Of a DNA stretch of 64,000 bases, positions 27,019-35,842 are shown in pieces. The notes beneath the pieces were generated by a model. The model saw only the letters and a program-made list of their open reading frames with translations, was not told the DNA's origin and did not search any database. The position numbers and the translations under genes were made by a program. The DNA is taken from positions 2,976,001-3,040,000 of the forward strand of contig NZ_CP058529.1 of assembly GCF_013401515.1 (NCBI RefSeq), read 5' to 3'. Numbering within the stretch: position 1 is the stretch's first letter; the number at the start of each line of letters is the position of its first letter. The DNA comes from Halorarum halophilum. Lineage in GTDB: Archaea; Halobacteriota; Halobacteria; Halobacteriales; Haloferacaceae.

Positions 27019-28710
27019 TCAGTCGAGCAGGAGCAGCGCCGGGTTCGCGAGCAACTCCTTCACGCGGTTCGAGAACCGCGCCGCGTCGGCGCCGTCGACC
27101 AGGCGATGGTCGACCGACATCGAGAACCGCATCGTCTCCCGGGCGACGACCTCGTCGTCGACGACCCACGGGCGCTTCCTGATGGGTCCCATCGCGAAGA
27201 TGGCCGCCTCGGGGTGGTTGATGATCGGCGAGGAGAACTCGCCGCCGATGACGCCGATGTTCGTGACGGTGAACGTCCCACCCTGCATCTCCGACGGCGA
27301 GATCTCCCTGTTCCGCGCCCGTTCGGCGAGGTCCCTGACATCCGCCGCCAGCTCCTTCAGTCCCTTCCGGTCCGCGTTCTTCACGACGGGCACCATCAGC
27401 CCCGCGTCCGTGGCGACGGCGATGCCGACGTTGTACTCGTCGTGGAGGACGATCTCACCGGCCTCCTCGTCGAGGCTGGAGTTCAGGTACGGGAACTCCT
27501 GCAGCGCCGTCGTGATCGCCCTGATGACGAACGGCATGTAGGTGAGCTTCACGCCCTCCCGCTCGGCCACCTCGGCCAGTTCTCCCCGGACCGCGACCAG
27601 GTCGGCGGCGTCGAACTCGTCGTGGTGGGAGACGTGGGGCGCGGTGTACTTCGACCGGGCCATCTGTTCGCCGATGGTCTGCCTGACGCCCCTGTAGGGG
27701 ACGCGCTCGCCCGACGTGGCGCCACCCGCTGTCGTGCCGCCGCCTCCGCCCGCGGTCGTGTCGTTGCCTCCGCCGGCCGTCGCACCGTTCCCCCCCGCAC
27801 TGCTTCCGGCCACCGCCGTGGCGGTGTCGGAGCCGACCGTCCCGTCCCCGCTCCGGCGGGATTCCAGGTACGCGCGGACGTCCTCGGGCGTGACGAACGC
27901 CTCGCCGTCGCGCTCCTCGCTCGCCGGAACGTCGTCGATATCCACGCCCGCCTCCTCGGCGAGTCGGCGGGTCGCCGGCATCGCCAGGGTTCGCTTGCGG
28001 TCCGCGCCGTCGCCCTCGACCGTGACGGGTACCGCGTCGGCGGACGCGCGCTCGGTCACGGCCGGTTCGCCGCCGGTGACATCCGTCGGTCCGGCCGACG
28101 TGCTCGCACCGCCGGAATCGCTGGCGGAGGCGTCGACCGATTCGCCGGCCGAGTCGACGCCCTCAATGCCGCCGTCACTGTCGCCGGCGTCGGCCGCCTC
28201 GCGAACGTCGGCCTCGGTCACCCGCCCGCCCCCGTCGGAGCCGACGACGGCCGCGAGGTCGACGCCGAGTTCGCGTGCCAGCGTCCGGGTCGTCGGCGCG
28301 GCGAACACGCGACTCTGGGGGACCGCTTGCTCGTCGCCTCCGCTCGGACCGGACTCGGACGTCTCCGCGTCGCCCGCAGCCGAGGGGGTCGTCTCGGCCC
28401 CATCCCCGGTCGTGGACCTGGACTCATCACTCCCCCCGGTGCCCTCGGAGTCGGCGCCCCCGTCGTCCCCGTCGACGTCGAAGGTGACGACGACGGAGTC
28501 CACCGGGACCATCTCGCCCTCCTCGTAGTGGAGTTCGCTCACGGTCCCCTCGTACGGCGAGGGGACCTCGACGAGCGCCTTGTCGGTCTCGACCTCGGCG
28601 ATGGTCTGGTCCTCCTCGACGTGTTCGCCCGGCGCCACCAGCCACGAGACGAGTTCCCCCTCGGCGATACCCTCGCCTAGATCCGGTAGCTCAAACGTTC
28701 GCTCGGCCAT
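27019..28710 (-). CDS. Dihydrolipoamide acyltransferase (E2) with two E3-binding domains
   Basis: 563 residues. The lipoyl domain is residues 1-80 (lipoyl Lys44 in VETDKALVEV). Two peripheral subunit-binding domains follow, about 134-172 (RVFAAPTTRTLARELGVDL) and 240-283 (TLAMPATRRLAEEAGVDIDD), joined by Asp/Gly/Ser/Thr-rich linkers. The catalytic acyltransferase domain runs 337-563, with the active-site DHRLVDGADAARF near 545. E2 transfers the acyl group to CoA and forms the complex core. Most described E2 proteins have one such binding domain, so the duplication is notable. It is followed by E3 and preceded by E1 beta. Confidence 0.93.
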   Translation of the reverse strand: MAERTFELPDLGEGIAEGELVSWLVAPGEHVEEDQTIAEVETDKALVEVPSPYEGTVSELHYEEGEMVPVDSVVVTFDVDGDDGGADSEGTGGSDESRSTTGDGAETTPSAAGDAETSESGPSGGDEQAVPQSRVFAAPTTRTLARELGVDLAAVVGSDGGGRVTEADVREAADAGDSDGGIEGVDSAGESVDASASDSGGASTSAGPTDVTGGEPAVTERASADAVPVTVEGDGADRKRTLAMPATRRLAEEAGVDIDDVPASEERDGEAFVTPEDVRAYLESRRSGDGTVGSDTATAVAGSSAGGNGATAGGGNDTTAGGGGGTTAGGATSGERVPYRGVRQTIGEQMARSKYTAPHVSHHDEFDAADLVAVRGELAEVAEREGVKLTYMPFVIRAITTALQEFPYLNSSLDEEAGEIVLHDEYNVGIAVATDAGLMVPVVKNADRKGLKELAADVRDLAERARNREISPSEMQGGTFTVTNIGVIGGEFSSPIINHPEAAIFAMGPIRKRPWVVDDEVVARETMRFSMSVDHRLVDGADAARFSNRVKELLANPALLLLD

Positions 28711-28900
28711 GGCTCATCGTCTGCGGGGTTCCGTTTGAGTGTTTCCCCCTCCTATCTGTCGTGTGGATACGTGACCGCGAGCTCCCCTGGTCGGATGAGA
28801 ACACTTCGGAAGCCCCCGTGGTGAACCGAGTCGCCCTCCGAGTTCCTCGTGATGCCGGGCAGCACCTCGAAACGACGAATCCCCGAGAAAAACGGATCGA
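28711..28900 (-). other. Gap between E1 beta and E2
   Basis: About 190 bases, unusually long within an otherwise tight operon. No ORF of merit. It may hold a separate promoter or processing site for E2; I see no clear TATA box. Confidence 0.35.
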
Positions 28901-29866
28901 TCAGACCGAGAGCGCGCGTTCCATCGCATCCAGGATGCGTGGCGGGTGCGGGAAGTAGTAGTCCTCCATCGACAGCAGCGGGACGGGCGTGTCGAAGCCG
29001 GTGACGCGCTCGACCGGCGCCTCGAGGTACATCAGCGCCTCGTCGTTGATGCGGGCGACGACGTCGCTGCCGACGCCGATGCTGCGCGGCCCCTCGTGGA
29101 CGACCACGCACCGGCCCGTCTTCTTCACCGACTCGACGACCGTCTCGGCGTCCATCGGCGAGACGGTCCGGAGGTCGATCACCTCCGCGTCGACGTCGCC
29201 CTCCTCGACCGCCTCAAGGGTGGGCGGCATCATCGACCCCCACGCGACGACCGTCACGTCCTCGCCCTCCCGGCGGACGGCCGCCTCGCCCAGCGGCACC
29301 TCGTAGTCGTCCTCGGGGACCTCCTCGCGGAACGACCGGTAGATGCGCTTGGGCTCCATGAACAGCACCGGATCGGGGTCGCGGATGGCGCTGAGCAGCA
29401 GCCCCTTCGTGTCGTGGGGCGTGCTCGGCACGACGATCTGGAGCCCCGGGATGTGGCCGTAGGCGCCCTCGAGGCTCTCGGAGTGGTGTTCGAGCGCCCG
29501 GACGCCCGCGCCGTAGGGCATCCGGACCACCATCGGCGCGTTGAGCGCCCCACGCGTCCGCCAGCGGATGCGGCTGGCGTTGGAGACAAGCTGGTCGAAC
29601 GCCGGCGGGAGGAAGCCCGAGAACTGGATCTCCGCGACCGGCCGGTAGCCGTACATCGCCAGCCCCGTCGCGCCCCCGACGATGGCGATCTCCGAGAGCG
29701 GCGTGTCGACCACGCGGTCGCCCCCGAACTCCTCGAGCAGTTCGTCCGTGGCGCGGAAGACGCCGCCGCTCTTGGCGACGTCCTCACCCAGGACGACCAC
29801 GCGGTCGTCGGCCGCCATCTCGGTGTGCAATGCGTCGTTGACCGCCTCCACGATTGTTGCCTGCAT
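28901..29866 (-). CDS. 2-oxoacid dehydrogenase E1 beta
   Basis: 321 residues from MQATIVEAVNDAL. Transketolase-like E1 beta with VVLGEDVAKSGGVFRAT at the N-terminus, DTPLSEIAIVGGATGLAMYG near 58-77, and HHSESLEGAYGHIPGLQIV. The C-terminal half has VVHEGPRSIGVGSDVVARI. With E1 alpha it binds thiamine diphosphate and decarboxylates the 2-oxoacid. Two bases separate it from E1 alpha, and E2 follows after about 190 bases. Complete in length. Confidence 0.94.
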   Translation of the reverse strand: MQATIVEAVNDALHTEMAADDRVVVLGEDVAKSGGVFRATDELLEEFGGDRVVDTPLSEIAIVGGATGLAMYGYRPVAEIQFSGFLPPAFDQLVSNASRIRWRTRGALNAPMVVRMPYGAGVRALEHHSESLEGAYGHIPGLQIVVPSTPHDTKGLLLSAIRDPDPVLFMEPKRIYRSFREEVPEDDYEVPLGEAAVRREGEDVTVVAWGSMMPPTLEAVEEGDVDAEVIDLRTVSPMDAETVVESVKKTGRCVVVHEGPRSIGVGSDVVARINDEALMYLEAPVERVTGFDTPVPLLSMEDYYFPHPPRILDAMERALSV

Positions 29867-29868
29867 GG

Positions 29869-31035
29869 TCACCCCTTGGGCCGCTGTTCGACGTAGTCGT
29901 ACATCTCCGGCCGGCGCTCGAGGAGGTCCTCGAACTCCGCCAGCTGCCTGGCGAGTTCGGGCGGCATCTCGTCGTACACGTACGCGAACAGCTCCTCGAC
30001 GCCGCGCTGTTCGAACTCGTTCGCGGCCGCGAGCGCCTCGTCGAACTCCGCCTCGATCTCCTCGACGATCGCGTCGTGGTCGATGTCGTCCCACAGCCCC
30101 TCGGCCTCCAGGAACGACCGGTACCGCTCGATGGGGTCGTCCTCCTCCCATCGCTCGACCTCCTCGTCGTCGCGGTAGCGCGTGGGATCGTCGCTGGTAG
30201 TGTGGGCGTCGAGGCGGTAGGTGACCGACTCGACGAACACCGGCTCGCCCTGGCGCACGCGTTCCTTCGCGGTCGAGACGGCGTCGTACACCGCCAGCAC
30301 GTCCTGGCCGTCGACGCGGATGGCGTCGATGCCGTACGCCAGCGCCTTCTGCGCGATGGTGCTCGCGCCGGTCTGGCTCTCGAAGTTCGTCGAGATGGCG
30401 TACTGGTTGTTCTGGCAGAAGAACAGCGCCGGCAGCCGCAGCGCCCCCGCGAGGTTGATGGCCTCGTGGGCCGCCCCGGTGCTCGTCGCGCCATCGCCAA
30501 GATAGGCGGTCGTGACGGCGTCCCCGTCGTCGAGGTCCATCCCCCAGGAGACGCCGGCGGCCAGCGGGAGGTGCGAGCCGATGGATATGGCGATCTGGGA
30601 GTTGTGCTCGGCGAACGACTTCTGGCCCTCCTCGATGCCCCGCCAGAAGAGGATCATGTCCCGCATCGGGACCCCGCGCATGAACATGGGCGTCCACGCG
30701 CGGCCGACGAAAAGCCAGTCGTCCGGTTCCAGCGTGGACGCGCTGCCGACGATGCTCGCCTCCTGCCCCCGGGTCGACCCGAAGGTTCCGAGTTCGCCCC
30801 GCCGCTGGATGTTCACCATCCGGCGGCAGAACACCCGGTCGGTCACCATCCAGCGGTACAGGTCGCGCAACTCCTCGTCGTCGAGGTCGGGGACGGCCCC
30901 GGCGTTGTAGGAGCCGTCCGGCGCGACGATCCGGTGGGTGGGAACCTCGAGGTCGTCCTGGGTGAGGTATCTCGCCCCGCCATCCCCCGCCCCGGTAGCG
31001 GAGGGGCTACGGTCGTTTGACTCTCTCTCGCTCAT
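29869..31035 (-). CDS. 2-oxoacid dehydrogenase E1 alpha, branched-chain-like
   Basis: 388 residues from MSERESNDRS. The thiamine-diphosphate motif is GDGATSTGAAHEAINLAGA through FFCQNNQYAIS. The phrase YRLDAHTTSDDPTRYR is the loop typical of branched-chain and acyl E1 alpha rather than of bacterial homodimeric E1. First gene of the operon E1 alpha - E1 beta - E2 - E3. In Haloferax such complexes exist without a firmly assigned physiological substrate (established knowledge). Longer upstream reading is low-quality sequence and a TATA-like box precedes this ATG. Confidence 0.93.
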   Translation of the reverse strand: MSERESNDRSPSATGAGDGGARYLTQDDLEVPTHRIVAPDGSYNAGAVPDLDDEELRDLYRWMVTDRVFCRRMVNIQRRGELGTFGSTRGQEASIVGSASTLEPDDWLFVGRAWTPMFMRGVPMRDMILFWRGIEEGQKSFAEHNSQIAISIGSHLPLAAGVSWGMDLDDGDAVTTAYLGDGATSTGAAHEAINLAGALRLPALFFCQNNQYAISTNFESQTGASTIAQKALAYGIDAIRVDGQDVLAVYDAVSTAKERVRQGEPVFVESVTYRLDAHTTSDDPTRYRDDEEVERWEEDDPIERYRSFLEAEGLWDDIDHDAIVEEIEAEFDEALAAANEFEQRGVEELFAYVYDEMPPELARQLAEFEDLLERRPEMYDYVEQRPKG

Positions 31036-31064
31036 TCGACGGCCAATCTGTTGTGAGGGACCAC

Positions 31065-31072
31065 TATTAAAC
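31065..31072 (-). promoter_or_regulatory. TATA-like element of the oxoacid dehydrogenase operon
   Basis: On the minus strand GTTTAATA lies about 33 bases upstream of the E1 alpha ATG at 31035, a plausible promoter giving a short-leader transcript. Confidence 0.45.
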
Positions 31073-31173
31073 TCGGGGGTGGGGGTGACGGACGGCGGTC
31101 CCCCGCCCGACCGCGATGCGAACGAGGCATCGACGGGCCGCCGCGAACCCGAGAACCTTCCAGCGACACCACG

Positions 31174-31180
31174 CTTTATT
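31174..31180 (+). promoter_or_regulatory. TATA-like element of the Usp gene
   Basis: CTTTATT about 27 bases upstream of the ATG at 31204, as expected for a leaderless start. Confidence 0.4.
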
Positions 31181-31203
31181 GGGTCCTGCACGAGTGGTCC
31201 GGT

Positions 31204-31716
31204 ATGACGATACTGACGGCGGTGGACGGGGAGGCGATACCCAGCAGGCCAGTGGAGAAGGGGCGGGAACTCGCCGAGGCGTTCGGCGACGACCACGTCG
31301 TCCTGCACGTGATGCCACAGGACGTGTTCGACGGCTTTCGGGAGTCGACGGGTACGACCGCCGGGGGGTACTCGTTGCCGTCCGCTGCTTCGTACGGCGA
31401 TTCGGGGTCCGACGGCGTCCGGTCAGGCGACGCCAGTTCGGACGGGTACTCCGTCGAGGACGGCGAACGGCACGCGAGGAGCGTCGCCCGCGACGTCGTC
31501 CGCGGGACGCTCGACGACTGGGAGGACGCGGTCGTCCAGGGGCGCGTCGGCGAACCGGTCGAGGAGATCCTGGCGGAGGCCGACCGCCGGCACGCCCGGT
31601 ATCTCGTCATCGGCGGACGCAAGCGCTCGCCGACGGGCAAGGCGCTGTTCGGGAGCAGCACCCAGTCGATCCTCCTCTCGGCCGACCAGCCGGTCGTGAC
31701 CGTCATGTCCGAGTGA
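31204..31716 (+). CDS. Universal stress protein (single UspA domain)
   Basis: 170 residues. The UspA fold starts MTILTAVDGE; the nucleotide-binding loop is GGRKRSPTGKALFGSSTQSIL (about 138-158), matching G-x2-G-x9-G-S/T. An insertion of about 45 residues rich in Ser/Gly/Asp (about 50-92) lies between the first strand pair and the later helix and is longer than in usual Usp proteins. Such proteins bind ATP and act in stress survival. Divergent from E1 alpha; a link to the catabolic region is positional only. Confidence 0.85.
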   Translation: MTILTAVDGEAIPSRPVEKGRELAEAFGDDHVVLHVMPQDVFDGFRESTGTTAGGYSLPSAASYGDSGSDGVRSGDASSDGYSVEDGERHARSVARDVVRGTLDDWEDAVVQGRVGEPVEEILAEADRRHARYLVIGGRKRSPTGKALFGSSTQSILLSADQPVVTVMSE

Positions 31717-31801
31717 GGTCCGGGGCTCGCTCCTCCGTCCGCGTCGACCTCCGCTGTGCCGATCGAATCGGCTAGTGACAGGTAGCCGATTCATGGGTGA
31801 A

Positions 31802-31809
31802 TTTTTATA
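31802..31809 (+). promoter_or_regulatory. TATA box of the substrate-binding protein gene
   Basis: TTTTTATA centred about 26 bases before the ATG at 31831; the best TATA-like match of the region, giving a leaderless transcript. Confidence 0.55.
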
Positions 31810-31830
31810 CCCCGAAAACTATTCGATTCG

Positions 31831-32859
31831 ATGATGCCATTCGATAGCACGCGGCGTCGAACGTTTCTGAAGTCAGGTGCGGCCGTCGCGGGGGCCGGCC
31901 TGACCGGACTCGCAGGGTGTTCGAGCCTTCCGGGAGGCGGGACGACGCAACTCGGACTTGCGTTCACGGTCCCGGTCGAGAACCTCGGCTCCCTGTTCGC
32001 CATCCCTGAGCTCCAGGAGCAACTCACGAACCTCGGCGACGCGTACGAACTCAAGGTCACGCGGAACCAGAGCACGCCCGACTCGCTGAACGGCATGGCC
32101 GCCGGCGAGACCGATCTGGCGCTCCTCTCCTCGGTGAGCTACGCGTCGGCGGTCCAGCAGGAGGCAGTTCCGGGGAACATCTCCATGGTGGCGACGGACT
32201 TCTGGGACGCCCACCCCGAGTGGTACGGGTTCACCATCTTCTCCGGGAGCGACTCGGACGTCACCGAGCCCGCGAACCTCGAGGGCAAGACGATCGCCGT
32301 CAACAGCCTCGGGACCGGGGTCCACGCGGTCATCGTCAAGAAGCTCCAGCAGGAGGGCATCGACCCGGAGAACGGCGTCGACATGGTCGAACTCCCGTTC
32401 CCCACCATGACGTCCGCCATCAACGACGGGCGCATCGACGCGGCCATCTTCCCGGCCATCTTCGCCGTCTCGGCGCGCGGCGAGAACTTCACCGAGGTGT
32501 ACACCAGCCAGGACACGTGGGACCAGGAGTACCCGTTCGCGTACACGGCCGCCTCGAACGACTCCATCGACAACAAGTCCGACGCCATCGGCGCGTGGGG
32601 AGAGGACTTCGCCGAACTCGTCGACTACTGCTACGACAACCGCTCGGAGGTCGTCTCGCTCGCAGCCGAACACTTCGAGCTCCCGGAGCCGCTGGTCGAC
32701 GGCTTCTTCCTCACCAACCAGGACTACTTCCGCCAGGACATCAGGATCGACTTCGAGCGACTCCAGTTCGCGATGGACGAACTCGTCGACCTCGGCTTCA
32801 TCGAGCAGAGCTTCGACGTCCGCGAGTACGCCACCAACGAGTTCCTCCCGGAGAACTGA
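31831..32859 (+). CDS. ABC transporter substrate-binding lipoprotein (NMT1/SsuA-type)
   Basis: 342 residues. Tat signal RRRTFLK (8-14) and lipobox with Cys30 (LAGCSS) place it outside the cell, lipid-anchored. The periplasmic-binding fold of the NMT1/SsuA/TauA type is seen in LGLAFTVPVENLGSLFAI, MAAGETDLALLSSVSYA, KTIAVNSLGTGVHAVIVKKL and NDGRIDAAIFPAIFAVSA. Known members bind sulfonates, nitrate, pyrimidine precursors or aromatic acids; the ligand here is unknown. Its partner permeases and ATPase are probably those at 35.8-38.2 kb, on the other strand, with metabolic genes in between. Confidence 0.87.
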   Translation: MMPFDSTRRRTFLKSGAAVAGAGLTGLAGCSSLPGGGTTQLGLAFTVPVENLGSLFAIPELQEQLTNLGDAYELKVTRNQSTPDSLNGMAAGETDLALLSSVSYASAVQQEAVPGNISMVATDFWDAHPEWYGFTIFSGSDSDVTEPANLEGKTIAVNSLGTGVHAVIVKKLQQEGIDPENGVDMVELPFPTMTSAINDGRIDAAIFPAIFAVSARGENFTEVYTSQDTWDQEYPFAYTAASNDSIDNKSDAIGAWGEDFAELVDYCYDNRSEVVSLAAEHFELPEPLVDGFFLTNQDYFRQDIRIDFERLQFAMDELVDLGFIEQSFDVREYATNEFLPEN

Positions 32860-32982
32860 AGGGAGGGGACACGCCGTCGACCGCGATTTTTCACGCGACC
32901 CCTACGTTTCACGCCATCCGTCACCGCGAGCACGGGGTCCACGCTGGCCCGAAACCGCTGGAAGAGGGTGAAGCGACTTCGG

Positions 32983-33951
32983 CTACTCGATCCGTTCGAG
33001 GTCCGCTCTGACCGCCTCGTACGCCTCCGTCAGTTGCGACCCCTCCTCGGCCGACAGTTCCCACTCGTGGATCTCCGCGACCCCGTCGCCGTCCAGCGTC
33101 ACCGGGACGCCCAGCGCCACGTCCTCGAACCCGTACTCGCCCGCGAGGGGCGTGGACAGGCAGAACGGTTCCTCGTTCCCGCCGGCGGCCATCGACCGGA
33201 TCACGCGGGTGACGCCGGCGCTCGTCACCCACCGCGACGTCTCCCTCACCCCTCGGCGCTTCGCGATCTCGAAGGGGACGTCGCGCACGTACTCCCGGAC
33301 GTCGGCGCGGTCCGACTCCGGGACCTCCACGGGCTCGCCGTCGACGCGGACGCGGGAGAACACCGGGACGACGTTCTCCCCGTGCTCGCCCATCATGGGG
33401 CAGTGGACGGCGTTCCTGTGCACGCCGAGCCCCTCGGCGATGGCGTCGGCCGCGCGGGCCGTCTCGGAGAGCGAGTAGCCCATGAACTTCTCCCGTGGCC
33501 AGCCCAGCAGTGACCGGAACCGGTAGGTGAGCCGGTCGATGGGGTTGGTCACGACGAGCAGCGGGGTCGGGTCGAGTCCGCGCAGGTCCGCCGCGACGTC
33601 GTCGACGATGGCGAGGTTCCGCTCGAGTTCCGCCTCGCGGGCGCCGCGGTCGGTCGCGTCCTCCGGCTGGGGGGCGGCCGCGTTGAACACGAGGAGGTCG
33701 GGATCCAGGTCCGGCAGGTCCTCGGGGGTGGCCGACCGGACCTCGCCGAACCCGTCGGGGCCGACCCTCGACCGGCCGTCGGGCGCGTTGGCGAAGTGGT
33801 AGCCCGCGTGGGAGATGTCCGTGGCGTGGGCCCAGGCGGCCTCCTCGTCGATGTCCACGAGGCTGACGTCGATGGAGGGGGCCAGCCCGGCGACGGTGTA
33901 GGCGACGGTCGAGCCGATGGTGCTCGCGCCGCCGATGATCGCAACGTGCAT
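32983..33951 (-). CDS. Divergent malate/lactate dehydrogenase-like enzyme
   Basis: 322 residues. N-terminal NAD motif VAIIGGASTIGSTVAY, NPIDRLTYRF, the catalytic His in GEHGENVVPVFS, and a substrate Arg in SETAR place it in the L-lactate/malate dehydrogenase family. It differs where specificity is set: the mobile loop reads AAPQPEDATDR instead of the malate loop G-x-P-R-x-x-G-x-T-R, and the Asp of the usual L-D-x-x-R is Glu. It is therefore probably an L-2-hydroxyacid dehydrogenase with another substrate. It lies between the binding-protein gene and the Rieske/amidohydrolase pair. Confidence 0.8.
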   Translation of the reverse strand: MHVAIIGGASTIGSTVAYTVAGLAPSIDVSLVDIDEEAAWAHATDISHAGYHFANAPDGRSRVGPDGFGEVRSATPEDLPDLDPDLLVFNAAAPQPEDATDRGAREAELERNLAIVDDVAADLRGLDPTPLLVVTNPIDRLTYRFRSLLGWPREKFMGYSLSETARAADAIAEGLGVHRNAVHCPMMGEHGENVVPVFSRVRVDGEPVEVPESDRADVREYVRDVPFEIAKRRGVRETSRWVTSAGVTRVIRSMAAGGNEEPFCLSTPLAGEYGFEDVALGVPVTLDGDGVAEIHEWELSAEEGSQLTEAYEAVRADLERIE

Positions 33952-34115
33952 ACTCCCCCCTCACCGGTCTGCCCCAAGTAGATTGTCCCCGGTGGGTCGA
34001 GCGCCGTCGGTCCACGAGCCGGCGTGTTCGGCGTCGAGGCTCACGGCGCCGGGGAACGTCGAAAACCGAACCGTCGCGGGCGGCGACGGCTCACAGCCGA
34101 CGGTCCGCGTTACTG

Positions 34116-34493
34116 CTACTTCCCGTCGTCGACGTAGACGACGCCGTCCTCGACGACCACGTCGTACATCGGGAGGACGATGCTGTCGTCGCCGATGTGC
34201 GTCCCGGTCTCGAGGTCGAACGACCAGCCGTGCCACGGACAGGAGACGATGCAGTCGTCGCTGTAGTGCTGGTCGATGCGCTCGCCCGGTCCGGTGAACT
34301 CGCCGACGAGCTTGCGCTGGACCTTCCCCTCGCAGACCGGCCCGCCGTCGTGGGGGCACTGGTTCCGCATGGCGTAGAACTCCCCCTCCGCCTTGATGAC
34401 GCCGACCTCGGCCCGGCCGATCTGCACGATCCGGTGGTCGCCGTCCGCGAACTCGTCGGCCGGCCCGACCTTGACGAGCGAGTCGTCGCTCAC
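34116..34493 (-). CDS. Rieske [2Fe-2S] ferredoxin-like protein with insertion
   Basis: 125 residues from a GTG start (VSDDSLVKVG) that overlaps the amidohydrolase stop by 4 bases. The cluster ligands are C46-x-H48 (CPH) and C85-x2-H88 (CPWH), followed by GWSFDLETG, so a Rieske fold is clear. Between the two ligand boxes are 36 residues, whereas Rieske ferredoxins usually have about 15-20, so an insertion of roughly 18 residues with an acidic character is present. Soluble, single domain: an electron donor rather than an oxygenase. Probably works with the coupled amidohydrolase. Confidence 0.88.
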   Translation of the reverse strand: MSDDSLVKVGPADEFADGDHRIVQIGRAEVGVIKAEGEFYAMRNQCPHDGGPVCEGKVQRKLVGEFTGPGERIDQHYSDDCIVSCPWHGWSFDLETGTHIGDDSIVLPMYDVVVEDGVVYVDDGK

Positions 34494-35578
34494 AGGCCGA
34501 ACACCTCCTCGGCGTTGCCCGCGAGGATCGCCCGGCGGTCGTCGTCGTCGAGCATCGGGAGATCGTTGATGGTCGAGGGGCTGTCGAAGTCCCAGTGGGG
34601 GTAGTCCGAGGCGTACAGCAGCCGGTCGGTCCCGATCATGTCGAAGCAGAGTTCGAGCAGGTCGTTGCGCGCGGAGATCTCCAGCGGCTGGGTGCCGAAG
34701 TAGAAGTCCGTGATGTACTCGCCGGGGCGCGTGTCGAGCAGCGGCGCCTCCTCGGGTCGCTTCAGGTACTCCTCGTCGAGGCGGCTGACGAGCCCCGGGA
34801 TGTACGTCACGCCCGACTCCATGAACACGATGTCGAGGTCGGGGAACTTCTCCGGGATGCCCTGGCAGGCGACGCTGACGATCTGGGACATGTTCGACTC
34901 CAGGAATCCGAGCGTGTGCGTCTCGATCATCTCCTGGTAGCCGGCCCGGACGTACTCGTCGAGGCCCGACCCGCCGGTGTGGTACACGACCGGGTAGTCC
35001 ATCTGCTCGCAACGCTCGTAGATCGGGTCGTACTTCCGGTTCCCCAGCGGCGGGCTCGCCCCCGCGGTGATGAAGCAGGCGCCGACCCACGCCTCCTCGT
35101 CCTCGACGCGTTCGAGCACCTCCAGCGAGGCGTCGACGTCGCCGTACGGGATCGGCGCGAGCCCGTAGACGCCCTCGTCGGGGTCGAGCACCTCCTCCAT
35201 CATGTACTCGATGTACCCCTTCGTGAACGCCTGCACGCGCTCGTCGTCGGCGTTGACGCCGCCCATCGCGAGGATGAGGTGGGAGATCTGCAGCGACACG
35301 TCGATGTCGAGGAACTCCATCCCCTCGGTGACGCGCTCCGGGTCCTCCGGCTCGTCGGGGTAGTTCGAGTGCTCGCGGGTGACCTTCCCGTAGTTCTGCC
35401 TGTCGCCCGTGGACGTGGGGAAGAAGGAACTGAGGTTCTGTTTCACGCCCGCGTCGTCCCAGTTGCTCTCCACGTACTTCGTGTGCCACGGCTCGGGCAT
35501 GTACTCCGCGACCTCCTTGAACGAGTCCTGGTAGTGCCAGTCGCAGTCGATGACCCGTTCCTCGGTGACGTCGATCAT
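34490..35578 (-). CDS. Amidohydrolase-2 family metal-dependent enzyme
   Basis: 362 residues from MIDVTEERVIDCDWHYQ. It belongs to the PF04909 group whose N-terminal metal motif is D-C-D-x-H (here D11-C-D-W-H15), with an internal His in VVYHTGGSG and the C-terminal ASDYPHWDFDSP. Members decarboxylate or hydrolyse aromatic or carboxylic compounds; the exact reaction is unknown. Soil bacteria often cluster such genes with NMT1-type ABC importers (general knowledge). The gene overlaps the Rieske protein and lies next to the ABC importer, which supports a catabolic role. Upstream arginine-rich codons are excluded. Confidence 0.85.
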   Translation of the reverse strand: MIDVTEERVIDCDWHYQDSFKEVAEYMPEPWHTKYVESNWDDAGVKQNLSSFFPTSTGDRQNYGKVTREHSNYPDEPEDPERVTEGMEFLDIDVSLQISHLILAMGGVNADDERVQAFTKGYIEYMMEEVLDPDEGVYGLAPIPYGDVDASLEVLERVEDEEAWVGACFITAGASPPLGNRKYDPIYERCEQMDYPVVYHTGGSGLDEYVRAGYQEMIETHTLGFLESNMSQIVSVACQGIPEKFPDLDIVFMESGVTYIPGLVSRLDEEYLKRPEEAPLLDTRPGEYITDFYFGTQPLEISARNDLLELCFDMIGTDRLLYASDYPHWDFDSPSTINDLPMLDDDDRRAILAGNAEEVFGL

Positions 35579-35842
35579 CGCGCGTACCACCCGCCGTCGG
35601 AGTCGGGGCGTCCCTCCCGCATCCGTGGAGGGAACTCTACTGCCACGCAGCTGTTCGTGGGGGTCGCTGGCATACAGCGAGAACATGGCTAGACGACCAT
35701 TTAGGTTTTCGCCTCGGCGCCACCGGCGTCGCGTCGAGACGACGTGAGCGACCGAAGGGGAAGGATCGAGACGGTGTGAACGAGTGGGGGAAGCGAACGG
35801 GGACTGCGGCCGGACAGGGCCGGCAGGACGGTCCCACCCCGC

